DNA of 64,000 nt from Pseudoalteromonas sp. EB27 (GTDB lineage: Bacteria; Pseudomonadota; Gammaproteobacteria; Enterobacterales; Alteromonadaceae): positions 124,001 to 188,000 of the forward strand of contig NZ_MTQD01000004.1 of the NCBI RefSeq assembly GCF_001974875.1, written 5' to 3'. Made by a program: the position numbers and the translations under genes. Shown here piece after piece: positions 52,659 through 61,932 of the stretch (the first letter of the stretch is position 1; every line of letters begins with the position of its first letter). The notes under the pieces were generated by a model. It saw only the letters and a program-made list of their open reading frames with translations. It made no database searches and had not been told where the DNA came from.

Positions 52659-52788
52659 CAATGGCATGGTAACTGCAATATACTTACCAAGATTAAAAAG
52701 TATTTTTCTTACCCGAGCGCAAACAACAAGAAAAAACATATGCCAAGCCTTTATGTATCAGGGCTTTATAAAAATTAAGGGGGTCTGT

Positions 52789-54297
52789 GTGATTCAATTT
52801 TTATTAAATAACACGCCAATTGAAATACAAGAATGTTCGCCAAGTCTCACCATTTTGGACTGGCTTCGCACCAAAAAAGGGAAAATGGGCACCAAAGAAG
52901 GCTGTGCAACTGGCGACTGTGGCGCGTGCACTATTTTAGTGGGTGAAGAGCGTATAAATGCAAACGGGCAAGCTAGCTGGCAATACAAAACTATGAACAG
53001 TTGCTTACTGTTATTAGGTAATGCGCATGCAAAACATATAGTAACAGTAGAAGCTGTGACTACTGGTTTATACCCAAATTTAACCGATTTACACCCTGTG
53101 CAGCGCGCGCTGGTAGAGTGCCATGGTTCGCAATGTGGTTTTTGCACGCCCGGTATAATAATGAGTTTGTTGGCTCTTTATATTAATGAGCCTACGTACC
53201 CCGGTAAAAAAGCGGTTATTCATGCACTTGGCGGTAACTTATGCCGTTGTACAGGCTATAGCCCAATATTACTTGCAGCCGAAAAAGCCTATAGCTATGA
53301 ACGTAAAGCTGAACCGTACTCAACAATGGCCGCAAAATTTAAAGCGTCACTTAATACGCAATATGATGACGATGTTCCATTTTTAAAAAATGGTCCTCGC
53401 AAGTTCTATTTACCACAAACTGCCCAACAACTTGTTGAGCTAAAAGCGCTTTATCCTTATGCACATTTAGTTGCTGGTGGCACCGACTTTGCCATTGAGC
53501 TTAGCCAAAACATGCTCTTACCGGATGTAATTATCTCCCTTAGCCAAGTAAAGGAGCTTTGTACCTTGGCAGATAATAACGGTGAGTTACATATTGGTGC
53601 AGCACTACCTTATAGCCAATTTGTTGAGGCATTTTATAATCATTACCCTGAGTCAAAAGAGCTATTTGAACGCTTAGGATCAAGCCAAGTAAGAAACAGC
53701 GGCACACTCGGTGGCAGCATAGGGAATGCCTCACCAATTGGCGATCCAGCTCCCCTTTTAATCGCTCTTAATGCATCAATGGATTTATTAAGCAGCGCAG
53801 GCACGCGCACTATTAAAGTTGCCGACTACTTTATTGATTACAAAAAAACGGTTCTTAAAAGCGATGAAGTAATTAGTAAGTTCACCATCCCAAAGCGCCC
53901 AGAGTCACTAAAACTGGCATGTCATAAAATATCAAAACGATTTGAAGACGATATATCTACCGTTTGCTTGGTGCTTGCTATAGAGCATTCACAAAACATG
54001 ATCACTCAAGCTCGCTGCGCTATGGGTGGGATGGCAGCTACTCCTAAACGCGCGCAGCATATTGAGAAAAAGCTGATATCTCAATCATTACAAGTGAGCA
54101 CTTTCATAGATGCAGCTACCGCTATAAACGATGACTTTGCACCCATGAGCGATGTACGCAGCAGCGCACATTACCGCAGTACGGTAAGCAAAAATTTGCT
54201 ACAGCGTATTGGAATTGAGTTTTGCGATGCACAGCCAGGTAGCAGTAAAAATAATAACAACATTGCCATTACGAGGATCTCACATGCGTCACTTTGA
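52789..54297 (+). CDS. xdhA: Xanthine dehydrogenase small subunit (2Fe-2S and FAD)
   Basis: The open frame extends back to 52666, but GTG 52789 has a strong AAGGGGG five bases upstream and begins exactly where family homology starts (IQFLLNNTPIEIQE). 502 residues. Two 2Fe-2S clusters: CATGDCGACTI and GSQCGFCTPGI with GNLCRCTGY. The FAD-binding CO_deh_flav domain follows (LVAGGTDFAIELSQN; SGTLGGSIGNASPIGD). It passes electrons from the molybdenum subunit to NAD. It overlaps xdhB by 14 bp. The product oxidises hypoxanthine and xanthine to urate. Confidence 0.95.
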   Translation: MIQFLLNNTPIEIQECSPSLTILDWLRTKKGKMGTKEGCATGDCGACTILVGEERINANGQASWQYKTMNSCLLLLGNAHAKHIVTVEAVTTGLYPNLTDLHPVQRALVECHGSQCGFCTPGIIMSLLALYINEPTYPGKKAVIHALGGNLCRCTGYSPILLAAEKAYSYERKAEPYSTMAAKFKASLNTQYDDDVPFLKNGPRKFYLPQTAQQLVELKALYPYAHLVAGGTDFAIELSQNMLLPDVIISLSQVKELCTLADNNGELHIGAALPYSQFVEAFYNHYPESKELFERLGSSQVRNSGTLGGSIGNASPIGDPAPLLIALNASMDLLSSAGTRTIKVADYFIDYKKTVLKSDEVISKFTIPKRPESLKLACHKISKRFEDDISTVCLVLAIEHSQNMITQARCAMGGMAATPKRAQHIEKKLISQSLQVSTFIDAATAINDDFAPMSDVRSSAHYRSTVSKNLLQRIGIEFCDAQPGSSKNNNNIAITRISHASL

Positions 54298-56623
54298 AAT
54301 GGATAAACTAAAAGCCCAAGGTGGTAGCGTTGGACAATCTAAATATCACGAAAGCGCTATTAAACAAGTTTGTGGCAGTGCAAATTTTGCCGACGATAAT
54401 CCTGAGCCTTACGGTTGCTTACATGCCTACCCAGTACTTGCGCCTGTTACAAGCGGCTTTATTAAATCAATAGATACTAGTCACGCACTTGCAGTTGAAG
54501 GCGTTAAACGCATTTTATCGGCGAAGGATGTACCGGGTAAATTAGATATTGGCCCGGTATTTCCTGGTGACGTATTACTCACCAGCCATGAAATTCAATA
54601 CCACGGACAACCTGTATTAGTAATCGTTGCCGACAGCTACGAAATAGCGCGCCGTGCTGCTCGCCTAGTGGTTATTGAGTGCGAGCAAACTACGCCAATA
54701 CTTGATATTAAAGAAGCGATAAAAAAAGAGCATTGGGTAAGGCCGCCTCATTCACTTAACCGTGGTAACAGCGAGCACGCAATTAATAACGCAGCCCACC
54801 AGCTTAAAGGCGAAATACACATAGGCGGGCAAGAACATTTTTACCTTGAGGGGCAAATAGCACTCGCTCAGCCCGATAACGACGGCGGGATTCATGTTCA
54901 ATGCTCAACTCAGCACCCTACTGAGGTTCAGCACTTAGTTGCTAAAATTTTAAAAAAGCCATTTAGCTTTGTAAACGTAGAAACCCGCCGTATGGGCGGT
55001 GCTTTTGGCGGTAAAGAAACTCAAGGCGCACCATGGGCATGCCTTGCAGCCCTTGCGGTTTACTACCTTGGCTGCGCAGTTAAAATGCGCCTAGCCCGTA
55101 GCGACGACTTTAAATTAACCGGTAAACGCCACCCTTTTTATAACCACTATCATGTCGGTTTTGACGAATATGGTTTAATAGAAGGTGCCGACATTACCGT
55201 AAACGGATTTTGTGGCTACTCGCCCGATTTATCGGATGCAATTGTAGACCGCGCCATGTTTCATGCCGACAACGCCTACTACTACCCAGCCGCCACAATT
55301 AAAGGTAATCGCTGTAAAGTAAATACCGTAAGCCATACCGCATTTAGAGGATTTGGTGGCCCGCAAGGGATGATTATGGGCGAGCTAATAATGGACGATA
55401 TAGCAGCCAAATTAGGTAAAGATCCGCTTGAGATCCGAAAACTTAATTTATACAAAAAAGGCCGCGACACCACGCCGTATCATCAAACCGTAGAGCAACA
55501 TATTTTAATAGATATGATAAGCCAGCTTGAGGAGTCGGGTGACTACTGGGCACGTAAAGATGCTATTAAAGCATTTAACGCATCGTCACCTATTATAAAA
55601 AAGGGCCTTGCGATGACGCCGGTTAAATACGGTATATCGTTTACTGTACAACACTTAAATCAAGCTGGTGCACTTGTGCATGTATATAGCGATGGCTCAA
55701 TACATTTAAACCATGGCGGCACCGAAATGGGCCAAGGGCTTAACACTAAAATTGCACAAATTGTGGCTCATGGTTTTGGGGTTGATTTTAACGCGGTAAG
55801 CATTAGCGCTACCCGTACAGACAAAGTACCAAACACCTCACCAACAGCGGCTTCAAGCGGTACCGACTTAAACGGTATGGCAGCCCTTAATGCAGTAAAC
55901 ACAATAAAAGAGCGCTTAATAAACTTTATAAGCGAGCACTTTGAAGTTGAGAGCAACACTATTGTATTTAAAGATAACCTAATTACCTTTAGTAAAGGCG
56001 AAATTAGCTTTAGTGAACTTGCAAGCCTTGCTTACATGAATCGTATATCGCTTTCATCAACCGGTTATTACGCCACGCCTAAAATTCATTACGATAGAGC
56101 CAAAGGCGAAGGCCGGCCGTTTTTTTACTACGCTCACGGCGTAGCACTGAGTGAAGTTGAGGTAGATACACTTACGGGCGAAAACACGGTAACACGCGTT
56201 GATATTTTGCACGATGTGGGAAGCTCAATTAACCCAGCACTTGATATAGGCCAAATTGAAGGCGCCTTTGTACAAGGCATGGGCTGGCTAACAACCGAAG
56301 ACTTACAATGGAACGATAGAGGGCAGCTTGCAAGCTTTGGTCCTGCTAACTACAAAATACCAGCCATTGGCGATACACCCGCCGAATTTAACGTCAATTT
56401 ATATAACTCTGCCAATCCAGAAACCACCGTATTTAGATCAAAAGCGGTAGGCGAGCCGCCGTTTATGTTGGCCTTTAGTGTATGGAGCGCTATTCGTAAC
56501 GCCATAAGCAGTGTGGCTGATTACAAATACACCGCCCCACTTGATACGCCTGCTACACCTGAGCGTGTATTAAATGCAATTGAGCAAACCGCTAGCTGGT
56601 TTAAGGAGCATCAAAATGGCTAA
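54284..56623 (+). CDS. xdhB: Xanthine dehydrogenase molybdopterin-binding large subunit
   Basis: ATG 54284 (GAGGA upstream) gives 779 residues, the expected size. Moco-binding motifs in order: GGQEHFYLEGQ, RRMGGAFGGKETQ, the active-site Arg region HTAFRGFGGPQGM, HGGTEMGQGLNTK, and the catalytic Glu in KAVGEPPFMLAFSVW near the C-terminus. It overlaps xdhA by 14 bp and xdhC by 8 bp. Confidence 0.96.
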   Translation: MRHFEMDKLKAQGGSVGQSKYHESAIKQVCGSANFADDNPEPYGCLHAYPVLAPVTSGFIKSIDTSHALAVEGVKRILSAKDVPGKLDIGPVFPGDVLLTSHEIQYHGQPVLVIVADSYEIARRAARLVVIECEQTTPILDIKEAIKKEHWVRPPHSLNRGNSEHAINNAAHQLKGEIHIGGQEHFYLEGQIALAQPDNDGGIHVQCSTQHPTEVQHLVAKILKKPFSFVNVETRRMGGAFGGKETQGAPWACLAALAVYYLGCAVKMRLARSDDFKLTGKRHPFYNHYHVGFDEYGLIEGADITVNGFCGYSPDLSDAIVDRAMFHADNAYYYPAATIKGNRCKVNTVSHTAFRGFGGPQGMIMGELIMDDIAAKLGKDPLEIRKLNLYKKGRDTTPYHQTVEQHILIDMISQLEESGDYWARKDAIKAFNASSPIIKKGLAMTPVKYGISFTVQHLNQAGALVHVYSDGSIHLNHGGTEMGQGLNTKIAQIVAHGFGVDFNAVSISATRTDKVPNTSPTAASSGTDLNGMAALNAVNTIKERLINFISEHFEVESNTIVFKDNLITFSKGEISFSELASLAYMNRISLSSTGYYATPKIHYDRAKGEGRPFFYYAHGVALSEVEVDTLTGENTVTRVDILHDVGSSINPALDIGQIEGAFVQGMGWLTTEDLQWNDRGQLASFGPANYKIPAIGDTPAEFNVNLYNSANPETTVFRSKAVGEPPFMLAFSVWSAIRNAISSVADYKYTAPLDTPATPERVLNAIEQTASWFKEHQNG

Positions 56624-57506
56624 TTTAAATGAGTCGTTTCAGGGTTTTCATACTCAAAATTGGGCGCAGGCTATAAACGAGCACGAACAAAGCGGCACTA
56701 ATTATGTTATTGCCACAGTGCTTGGCACAAATGGCTCAACCCCACGCGGCACAGGCTCTAAAATGGTAATAAGCGGCGAGCATATTTACGACACCCTTGG
56801 CGGTGGTCACCTTGAATACGTAGTAATTGAAAAAGCCCGCGAACTACTTGCCAAAGGCGAAGCCGCCCAAGTGATAGAGCAGTTTAACCTAGGTGCAAAT
56901 TTAGGCCAATGCTGCGGGGGAGCTGCCACCGTTATGCTTGAGTGCATGCAATGCGAGCGCTTTACCCTCGACATTTACGGCGCAGGCCATGTAGCACAAG
57001 CGCTTATTGGTATATTGGCACAACTACCTATGCGTATACGTTGGATAGATAGCCGCGCCGATGTATTTCCACAATCAATCCCTAATAACGTAGTAAAAGT
57101 GGTTGATGAAGAGCCAACAGAACAAGTAAAACGTGCGCCTAAAGCTAACAATTACTTAATACTGACCCATAACCACCAGCTCGACTTTGCACTCACCCAA
57201 GCCATTATTAAACGCGCTGATGCCAATTGGCTGGGCGTTATTGGCTCTGACACTAAAGCAAAACGTTTTAAACAACGCCTAGCTCATCGCGACTTTACCA
57301 CCGATCAAATAAAGCAAATGACCTGCCCTGTTGGGCTTGAAAATGTAACGGGCAAGCTCCCCATGGAAGTAGCAATATCAATTAGCGGGCAGTTAATTGG
57401 CCTTTATCAAGCTATGCAAACCCAAGCGCCAAAACGCCAAGGCCTGCAATGGCGTGCACTTAAAAATGCATTAATTAGCACCACGCACGAGGAAGAAAGC
57501 GCATGA
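56616..57506 (+). CDS. xdhC: XdhC-type molybdenum cofactor insertion/maturation protein
   Basis: ATG 56616 with AAGGAG eight bases before it; 296 residues. The N-terminal XdhC/CoxI domain has GTNGSTPRGTGSKM, DTLGGGHLEYVVI and NLGQCCGGAATVMLE. The C-terminal Rossmann part carries IYGAGHVAQALIGIL and WLGVIGSDTKAKRF. XdhC binds the sulfurated Mo cofactor and delivers it to XdhB. It overlaps xdhB by 8 bp and uraD by 4 bp. Confidence 0.95.
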   Translation: MANLNESFQGFHTQNWAQAINEHEQSGTNYVIATVLGTNGSTPRGTGSKMVISGEHIYDTLGGGHLEYVVIEKARELLAKGEAAQVIEQFNLGANLGQCCGGAATVMLECMQCERFTLDIYGAGHVAQALIGILAQLPMRIRWIDSRADVFPQSIPNNVVKVVDEEPTEQVKRAPKANNYLILTHNHQLDFALTQAIIKRADANWLGVIGSDTKAKRFKQRLAHRDFTTDQIKQMTCPVGLENVTGKLPMEVAISISGQLIGLYQAMQTQAPKRQGLQWRALKNALISTTHEEESA

Positions 57507-58003
57507 GTAGCTTAAAAATTAATAATCTAAATGCGGCGCAAGCGCATCAAGCTTTAGAGCATTGCTGCGCCGCCCCTAACTGGGTAAGCGGTATGCTAAA
57601 TATCATGCCATTTAAAAGTAAAGAGCACCTATATCAAAGCGCGCAAAACGTATGGGATAGCCTAGGCGAGAGCGACTATTTAGCAGCCTTTGAAGGTCAC
57701 CCGCAAATAGGAGATTTATCAACCCTTAGCAAAAAATACGCCGCCACTGCACAAAAAGCGGGCCATGAGCAATCGGGTATGAGCAAAGCAAACGAAGCCG
57801 TACTTACCAAAATGATTACCCTTAATAGAGAGTACCTCAGCACGTTTGGTTTTATTTTTATTGTGTGTGCCAGTGGTAAAAGCGCCGAGCAAATGCTTGA
57901 ACTCATAGAGCAGCGCATACACAACACCCGCAGTACAGAGCTAAATATTGCAGCGGGCGAACAAGCCAAAATAACAAAAATAAGATTGGAGTCATTGCTA
58001 TGA
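57503..58003 (+). CDS. uraD: OHCU decarboxylase
   Basis: 166 residues. The catalytic His is in AAFEGHPQIGDLS (near residue 69), the family signature. The late EQRIHNTRSTELNIAAGEQAKI stretch matches the C-terminal helices. It converts 2-oxo-4-hydroxy-4-carboxy-5-ureidoimidazoline stereospecifically to S-allantoin. Four-base overlaps on both sides (xdhC, uraH) indicate one translational unit. Confidence 0.95.
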   Translation: MSSLKINNLNAAQAHQALEHCCAAPNWVSGMLNIMPFKSKEHLYQSAQNVWDSLGESDYLAAFEGHPQIGDLSTLSKKYAATAQKAGHEQSGMSKANEAVLTKMITLNREYLSTFGFIFIVCASGKSAEQMLELIEQRIHNTRSTELNIAAGEQAKITKIRLESLL

Positions 58004-58350
58004 ATAAAAGTATGAAAAAAAGCCCTATCACTACCCATATTCTCGATACCAGCACTGGTAAACCGGCTGCAAATGTAGCAGTAAAATTATTTGTACAGAG
58101 CAATAACGAGTGGCATTTAATTGCTCAAGGCAAAACAGATACTGATGGGCGAATTACCGACTGGCTAGATACAGACGTAGAATTTGCAACCTACAAACTG
58201 GAGTTTGATTTAGATAGTTATTATCAAAATAAAGAAATGCCAGCGTTTTACCCAGAGGCGCAAATAACCTTTAGATTACAAGACAAAAAACACCATCACA
58301 TTCCGTTATTGCTTAGCCCATTTGGCTACTCAACGTACAGAGGCAGCTAA
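58000..58350 (+). CDS. uraH: 5-hydroxyisourate hydrolase (transthyretin-like)
   Basis: 116 residues. It has the N-terminal THILDTSTGKPAANVAV with catalytic His, the central Arg/His residues (GRITDW), and the diagnostic C-terminal tetrapeptide YRGS. There is no signal peptide, so it is cytoplasmic. It opens 5-hydroxyisourate made by PuuD to OHCU for UraD. Confidence 0.96.
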   Translation: MNKSMKKSPITTHILDTSTGKPAANVAVKLFVQSNNEWHLIAQGKTDTDGRITDWLDTDVEFATYKLEFDLDSYYQNKEMPAFYPEAQITFRLQDKKHHHIPLLLSPFGYSTYRGS

Positions 58351-58352
58351 CA

Positions 58353-59717
58353 ATGAGCACGCAAAACAAGAATAAAATGACCGTAATTTGTGCCAACATA
58401 CTCGACTTTGTTGATGACCCAGCTATAGCCGGCGAAAGCGCCCATCGCTATTTTGAAAAAGGCGCATTAGTTATTCGAAACGGCAAAGTAATTAAACTTG
58501 GTTACGAGCAAGACATACTGCCAAGCTTAGATAAATCAGCCACTATAATACGCCACGATGGCAAACTGGTTATGCCCGGCATGATAGACACGCACATACA
58601 CTTGCCACAAACCGAAATGGTGGGTGCTTACGGCGAGCAGCTTTTAAGCTGGCTCACCGAATACGCGTTTCCAACCGAAAAAAAGTTTACCTGTGAGCAC
58701 TATTCAAAAGACATATCTAATCGCTTTTTAGATGAGCTACTGCGTAACGGCACCACCACCGCATTGGTATTTGGCACTGTGCACCCACAATCGGTTGATG
58801 CGTTTTTTAACGAATCTCAAAAACGTAATTTACGTATGATTGCCGGTAAGGTAATGATGGATAGAAACTGCCCTGACGATTTATCAGATTGCGCGCAAAC
58901 TAGTTACGATCAATCAAAAGCACTCATCGAAAAATGGCACAATGTTGATAGGTTAAGCTATGCGGTAACGCCACGTTTTGCGCCTACATCAACCCCTGAG
59001 CAACTTCAAAAATGTACTCAGTTGCTTGAAGAATACCCAGACACCTACCTGCATACACACTTATCTGAAAACAAAGACGAGTGCGAATGGGTAAAAGGGC
59101 TATTTCCAGAAGCCGAAGATTACTTAGGCGTGTACGAGCAAGCAAAAATGGTGCGTAAACGCTCTGTATTTGCTCATAGTATTCATTTATCTGAGCGCGA
59201 GCTTTGCTGCCTTGCAGATAACAACGCGGCTATTTCGCACTGCCCTACCTCTAACTTATTTTTAGGCTCAGGCTTATTAAACTTAAAAGCCTGTGAAGAG
59301 CACGGTATTAACGTAGGCATGGGTACCGATGTAGGCGCAGGAACAAGCTTTTCTATGCTGCAAACAGGTAACGAAGCGTACAAAATTCAACAGTTACAAG
59401 GGCAAAAGTTCTCGGCATTTAAAGGGCTGTATTTAGCCACGCTTGGCGGTGCACGGGCGCTTGATTTAGAAGGCACGATAGGTAACTTTGCTATTGGCTG
59501 TGAAGCCGACTTTATTGTAATGGACTACGCGGCCACCTCGTTTTTAAAATTCAGAATTGGCCATGCAAAAACCCTGCACGAGCAACTTTTTGCCATGATG
59601 ATGCTAGGTGATGACCGCTGCGTTGAGCAAACCTACATTATGGGTAAAAGTGTGTACAAGCGCGATGATAACAATCAATTTTCAGACACCCACACACCGC
59701 AATTAGAAGAGGCTTAA
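58353..59717 (+). CDS. guaD: Guanine deaminase
   Basis: 454 residues. Amidohydrolase-family zinc site: PGMIDTHIHLPQTEMVG (HxH), THLSENKDEC, FAHSIHLSERELCC, and the metal Asp in GMGTDVGAGTSF. LSWLTEYAFPTEKKF is typical of bacterial GuaD. It converts guanine to xanthine, feeding XdhAB. It begins 2 bp after uraH. Confidence 0.95.
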   Translation: MSTQNKNKMTVICANILDFVDDPAIAGESAHRYFEKGALVIRNGKVIKLGYEQDILPSLDKSATIIRHDGKLVMPGMIDTHIHLPQTEMVGAYGEQLLSWLTEYAFPTEKKFTCEHYSKDISNRFLDELLRNGTTTALVFGTVHPQSVDAFFNESQKRNLRMIAGKVMMDRNCPDDLSDCAQTSYDQSKALIEKWHNVDRLSYAVTPRFAPTSTPEQLQKCTQLLEEYPDTYLHTHLSENKDECEWVKGLFPEAEDYLGVYEQAKMVRKRSVFAHSIHLSERELCCLADNNAAISHCPTSNLFLGSGLLNLKACEEHGINVGMGTDVGAGTSFSMLQTGNEAYKIQQLQGQKFSAFKGLYLATLGGARALDLEGTIGNFAIGCEADFIVMDYAATSFLKFRIGHAKTLHEQLFAMMMLGDDRCVEQTYIMGKSVYKRDDNNQFSDTHTPQLEEA

Positions 59718-59721
59718 CCTA

Positions 59722-60933
59722 ATGGAAAACTATTTATTTGAGCTTGCCCATTTAGTACTGCGTTATTTTCATGTGATTGCAGGCATTGCGTGGATTGGGG
59801 CGTCATTTTATTTTGCGTGGCTTGATAATAACTTACAAACCCCGCCACAGTGGAAACAAGACAAAGGCATAAAAGGCGATTTATGGGCCGTGCACGGCGG
59901 TGGCTTTTATGAAGTGGCTAAGTATCAAAATGGCCCTGAAAAAATGCCGCATACCCTGCACTGGTTTAAATGGGAAGCCTACACAACTTGGATCACCGGT
60001 ATTTTATTATTTAGCCTACTTTATTATGTTGGCGCCGATGTGTATTTAATTGATAACAGTAAAAGTGAGCTAAGTAAATTTGCAGCTATTGGCGCATCCC
60101 TTGGTTTTATTGGCTTAGGTTATGGTGTTTATCGTTTATTGTGTAAAACCTCACTGGTCGAAAACGGCAAAGTGTTTATTGCTGTAGTTATTGGTTTATT
60201 AGCTCTGTGGACTTTTGGGGTTGATCAATTATTTAGCGACCGCGCTGTGTATATTCATGTAGGTGCACTTATTGGTACTTGTATGGTTGGCAATGTGTAC
60301 CATATTATTATGCCAGGGCAACGCTACATGGTAAGCGAAGTAGAAGCTGGCCGTATTCCCGATTCCGCACCGGGATTAAAAGCAAAGCTGTGCTCTATTC
60401 ATAATAACTACGCCACGTTACCAGTGGTATTTATTATGTTGAGCAATCACTTTCCTTATACTTACAGCCATAGCTTTGGCTGGCTTATTTTAATTGCGCT
60501 GTTTGGTATTGGCATGTGGATACGCCATTACTTTAACTTAAAACATCAAGGCGTTAATAAACCTTCAGTACTTGTAAGTGGTATTGCCGCCTTTTTTGCC
60601 CTTATGCTGGCAATAGCACCTTGGCCCAGTACATCAACAAATGCAGACGAAAACGCGCCTTTACAAGCAAGTATTACCGACGCACAAGCGTGGGATATAA
60701 TCAGCAAGCACTGTACCCAGTGCCACAGTGAAACACCTACATCAAAGCTTTTTCAAGCAGCGCCACTTGGCTTTAAGCTCGACTCTATTAATGATGTAAA
60801 AAAAGCCAGCACGCTTATTCATACCCGTGCGGTTATAACCAAAGACATGCCATTGGCTAATATGACCAACATGACTGATGCAGAGCGTGAAACGCTAGGC
60901 TCTTGGCTCACAGCGCTTAAAAAGGAGCAATAA
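59722..60933 (+). CDS. puuD: Membrane urate hydroxylase with cytochrome c domain
   Basis: 403 residues. Eight to nine membrane helices with the PuuD (DUF989) start LRYFHVIAGIAWIGASFYF and DLWAVHGGGFYEVAKYQ. A C-terminal cytochrome c domain begins near residue 310, with haem-binding CTQCH and a distal Met in TKDMPLANM. It oxidises urate to 5-hydroxyisourate and passes electrons to the respiratory chain rather than making hydrogen peroxide as soluble uricase does. It begins 4 bp after guaD. Confidence 0.94.
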   Translation: MENYLFELAHLVLRYFHVIAGIAWIGASFYFAWLDNNLQTPPQWKQDKGIKGDLWAVHGGGFYEVAKYQNGPEKMPHTLHWFKWEAYTTWITGILLFSLLYYVGADVYLIDNSKSELSKFAAIGASLGFIGLGYGVYRLLCKTSLVENGKVFIAVVIGLLALWTFGVDQLFSDRAVYIHVGALIGTCMVGNVYHIIMPGQRYMVSEVEAGRIPDSAPGLKAKLCSIHNNYATLPVVFIMLSNHFPYTYSHSFGWLILIALFGIGMWIRHYFNLKHQGVNKPSVLVSGIAAFFALMLAIAPWPSTSTNADENAPLQASITDAQAWDIISKHCTQCHSETPTSKLFQAAPLGFKLDSINDVKKASTLIHTRAVITKDMPLANMTNMTDAERETLGSWLTALKKEQ

Positions 60934-60934
60934 C

Positions 60935-61867
60935 ATGAGCGAGCAATTTAAACACTACCCGCGCGATTTAGTTGGTTATGGCCCTGATGTACCACATGCA
61001 AATTGGCCCAATAAAGCCCGTATAGCTGTACAAGTGGTATTAAATTACGAAGAAGGCGGCGAAAACTGTGTACTGCATGGTGATGCAGCGGCTGAAACGT
61101 TTTTGTCTGAAATAGTCAGTGCCCCACATGTAGAAGACCGCCATATAAGCATGGAATCTATTTACGAATATGGCTCGCGAGCAGGTGTATGGCGTTTACT
61201 TAAACTCTTTAAAAAATACGATATACCGGTCACCATTTTTGCAGTGGCGATGGCCCTTGAGCGCCACCCCGATGTAGCTAAAGCCTTTGTTGAAGCAGGC
61301 CACGAAATTGCAAGCCATGGCCTGCGCTGGATTAATTATCAAAATATAGATAAGCAAACCGAACGCGAGCATATGCAACAAGCCATTGATGTCATTAAAA
61401 CGCTTACCGGTAAAAAGCCCAAAGGCTGGTACACAGGGCGCACAAGCCCTAACACAGCAGCCCTTGTGGTAGAAAATGGCTCGTTTTTATATGATGCCGA
61501 CGATTACAGCGACGACCTACCTTTTTACAGTATTAAAGAAGGTAAACCACAGTTAATAGTGCCCTACACGCTTGATGTAAACGACATGCGCTTTGCTGCC
61601 GTGCAGGGTTTTAATGCGGGGGATCAGTTTTATAATTACTTAAAAGATGCATTCGATACACTATACGAGGAAGGCGACCCACAAGGTGAAAACGCCCCAA
61701 AGATGATGTCGATAGGTTTGCATTGCCGCCTAATTGGCAGACCAGGAAGAATAAAAGCATTAGCACGGTTTTTAGAATATGCTCGCTCGCATGATCAGGT
61801 TTGGTTTGCCACACGTGAGCAAATAGCCGAGCACTGGCTTAAAACCCATCCGTATAAAAAAGCATAG
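60935..61867 (+). CDS. puuE: Metal-independent allantoinase, polysaccharide-deacetylase fold
   Basis: 310 residues. The start YPRDLVGYGPDVPHANWPN, the LNYEEGGENCVLHGD segment and IGLHCRLIGRPGRIKAL are characteristic of PuuE. The NodB-type fold lacks the DxxHH metal pattern of true deacetylases (VEAGHEIASHGLRW is present). It hydrolyses S-allantoin to allantoate, whose further breakdown is encoded at 27884. Last gene of the xdh operon. Confidence 0.95.
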   Translation: MSEQFKHYPRDLVGYGPDVPHANWPNKARIAVQVVLNYEEGGENCVLHGDAAAETFLSEIVSAPHVEDRHISMESIYEYGSRAGVWRLLKLFKKYDIPVTIFAVAMALERHPDVAKAFVEAGHEIASHGLRWINYQNIDKQTEREHMQQAIDVIKTLTGKKPKGWYTGRTSPNTAALVVENGSFLYDADDYSDDLPFYSIKEGKPQLIVPYTLDVNDMRFAAVQGFNAGDQFYNYLKDAFDTLYEEGDPQGENAPKMMSIGLHCRLIGRPGRIKALARFLEYARSHDQVWFATREQIAEHWLKTHPYKKA

Positions 61868-61885
61868 TTTATATTTTTTTAAAAC

Positions 61886-61913
61886 ATAAAAAAAGCCCAG
61901 CAATGCTGGGCTT
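61886..61913. terminator. Terminator between puuE and the protease gene
   Basis: AAGCCCAGC (61893-61901) pairs with GCTGGGCTT (61905-61913) around a three-base loop. A long A-run on the left gives a strong T-tract on the minus strand, so it mainly ends the protease transcript and probably also stops puuE transcription. Confidence 0.85.
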
Positions 61914-61932
61914 AAAGTCACTTTAGGAGTAG

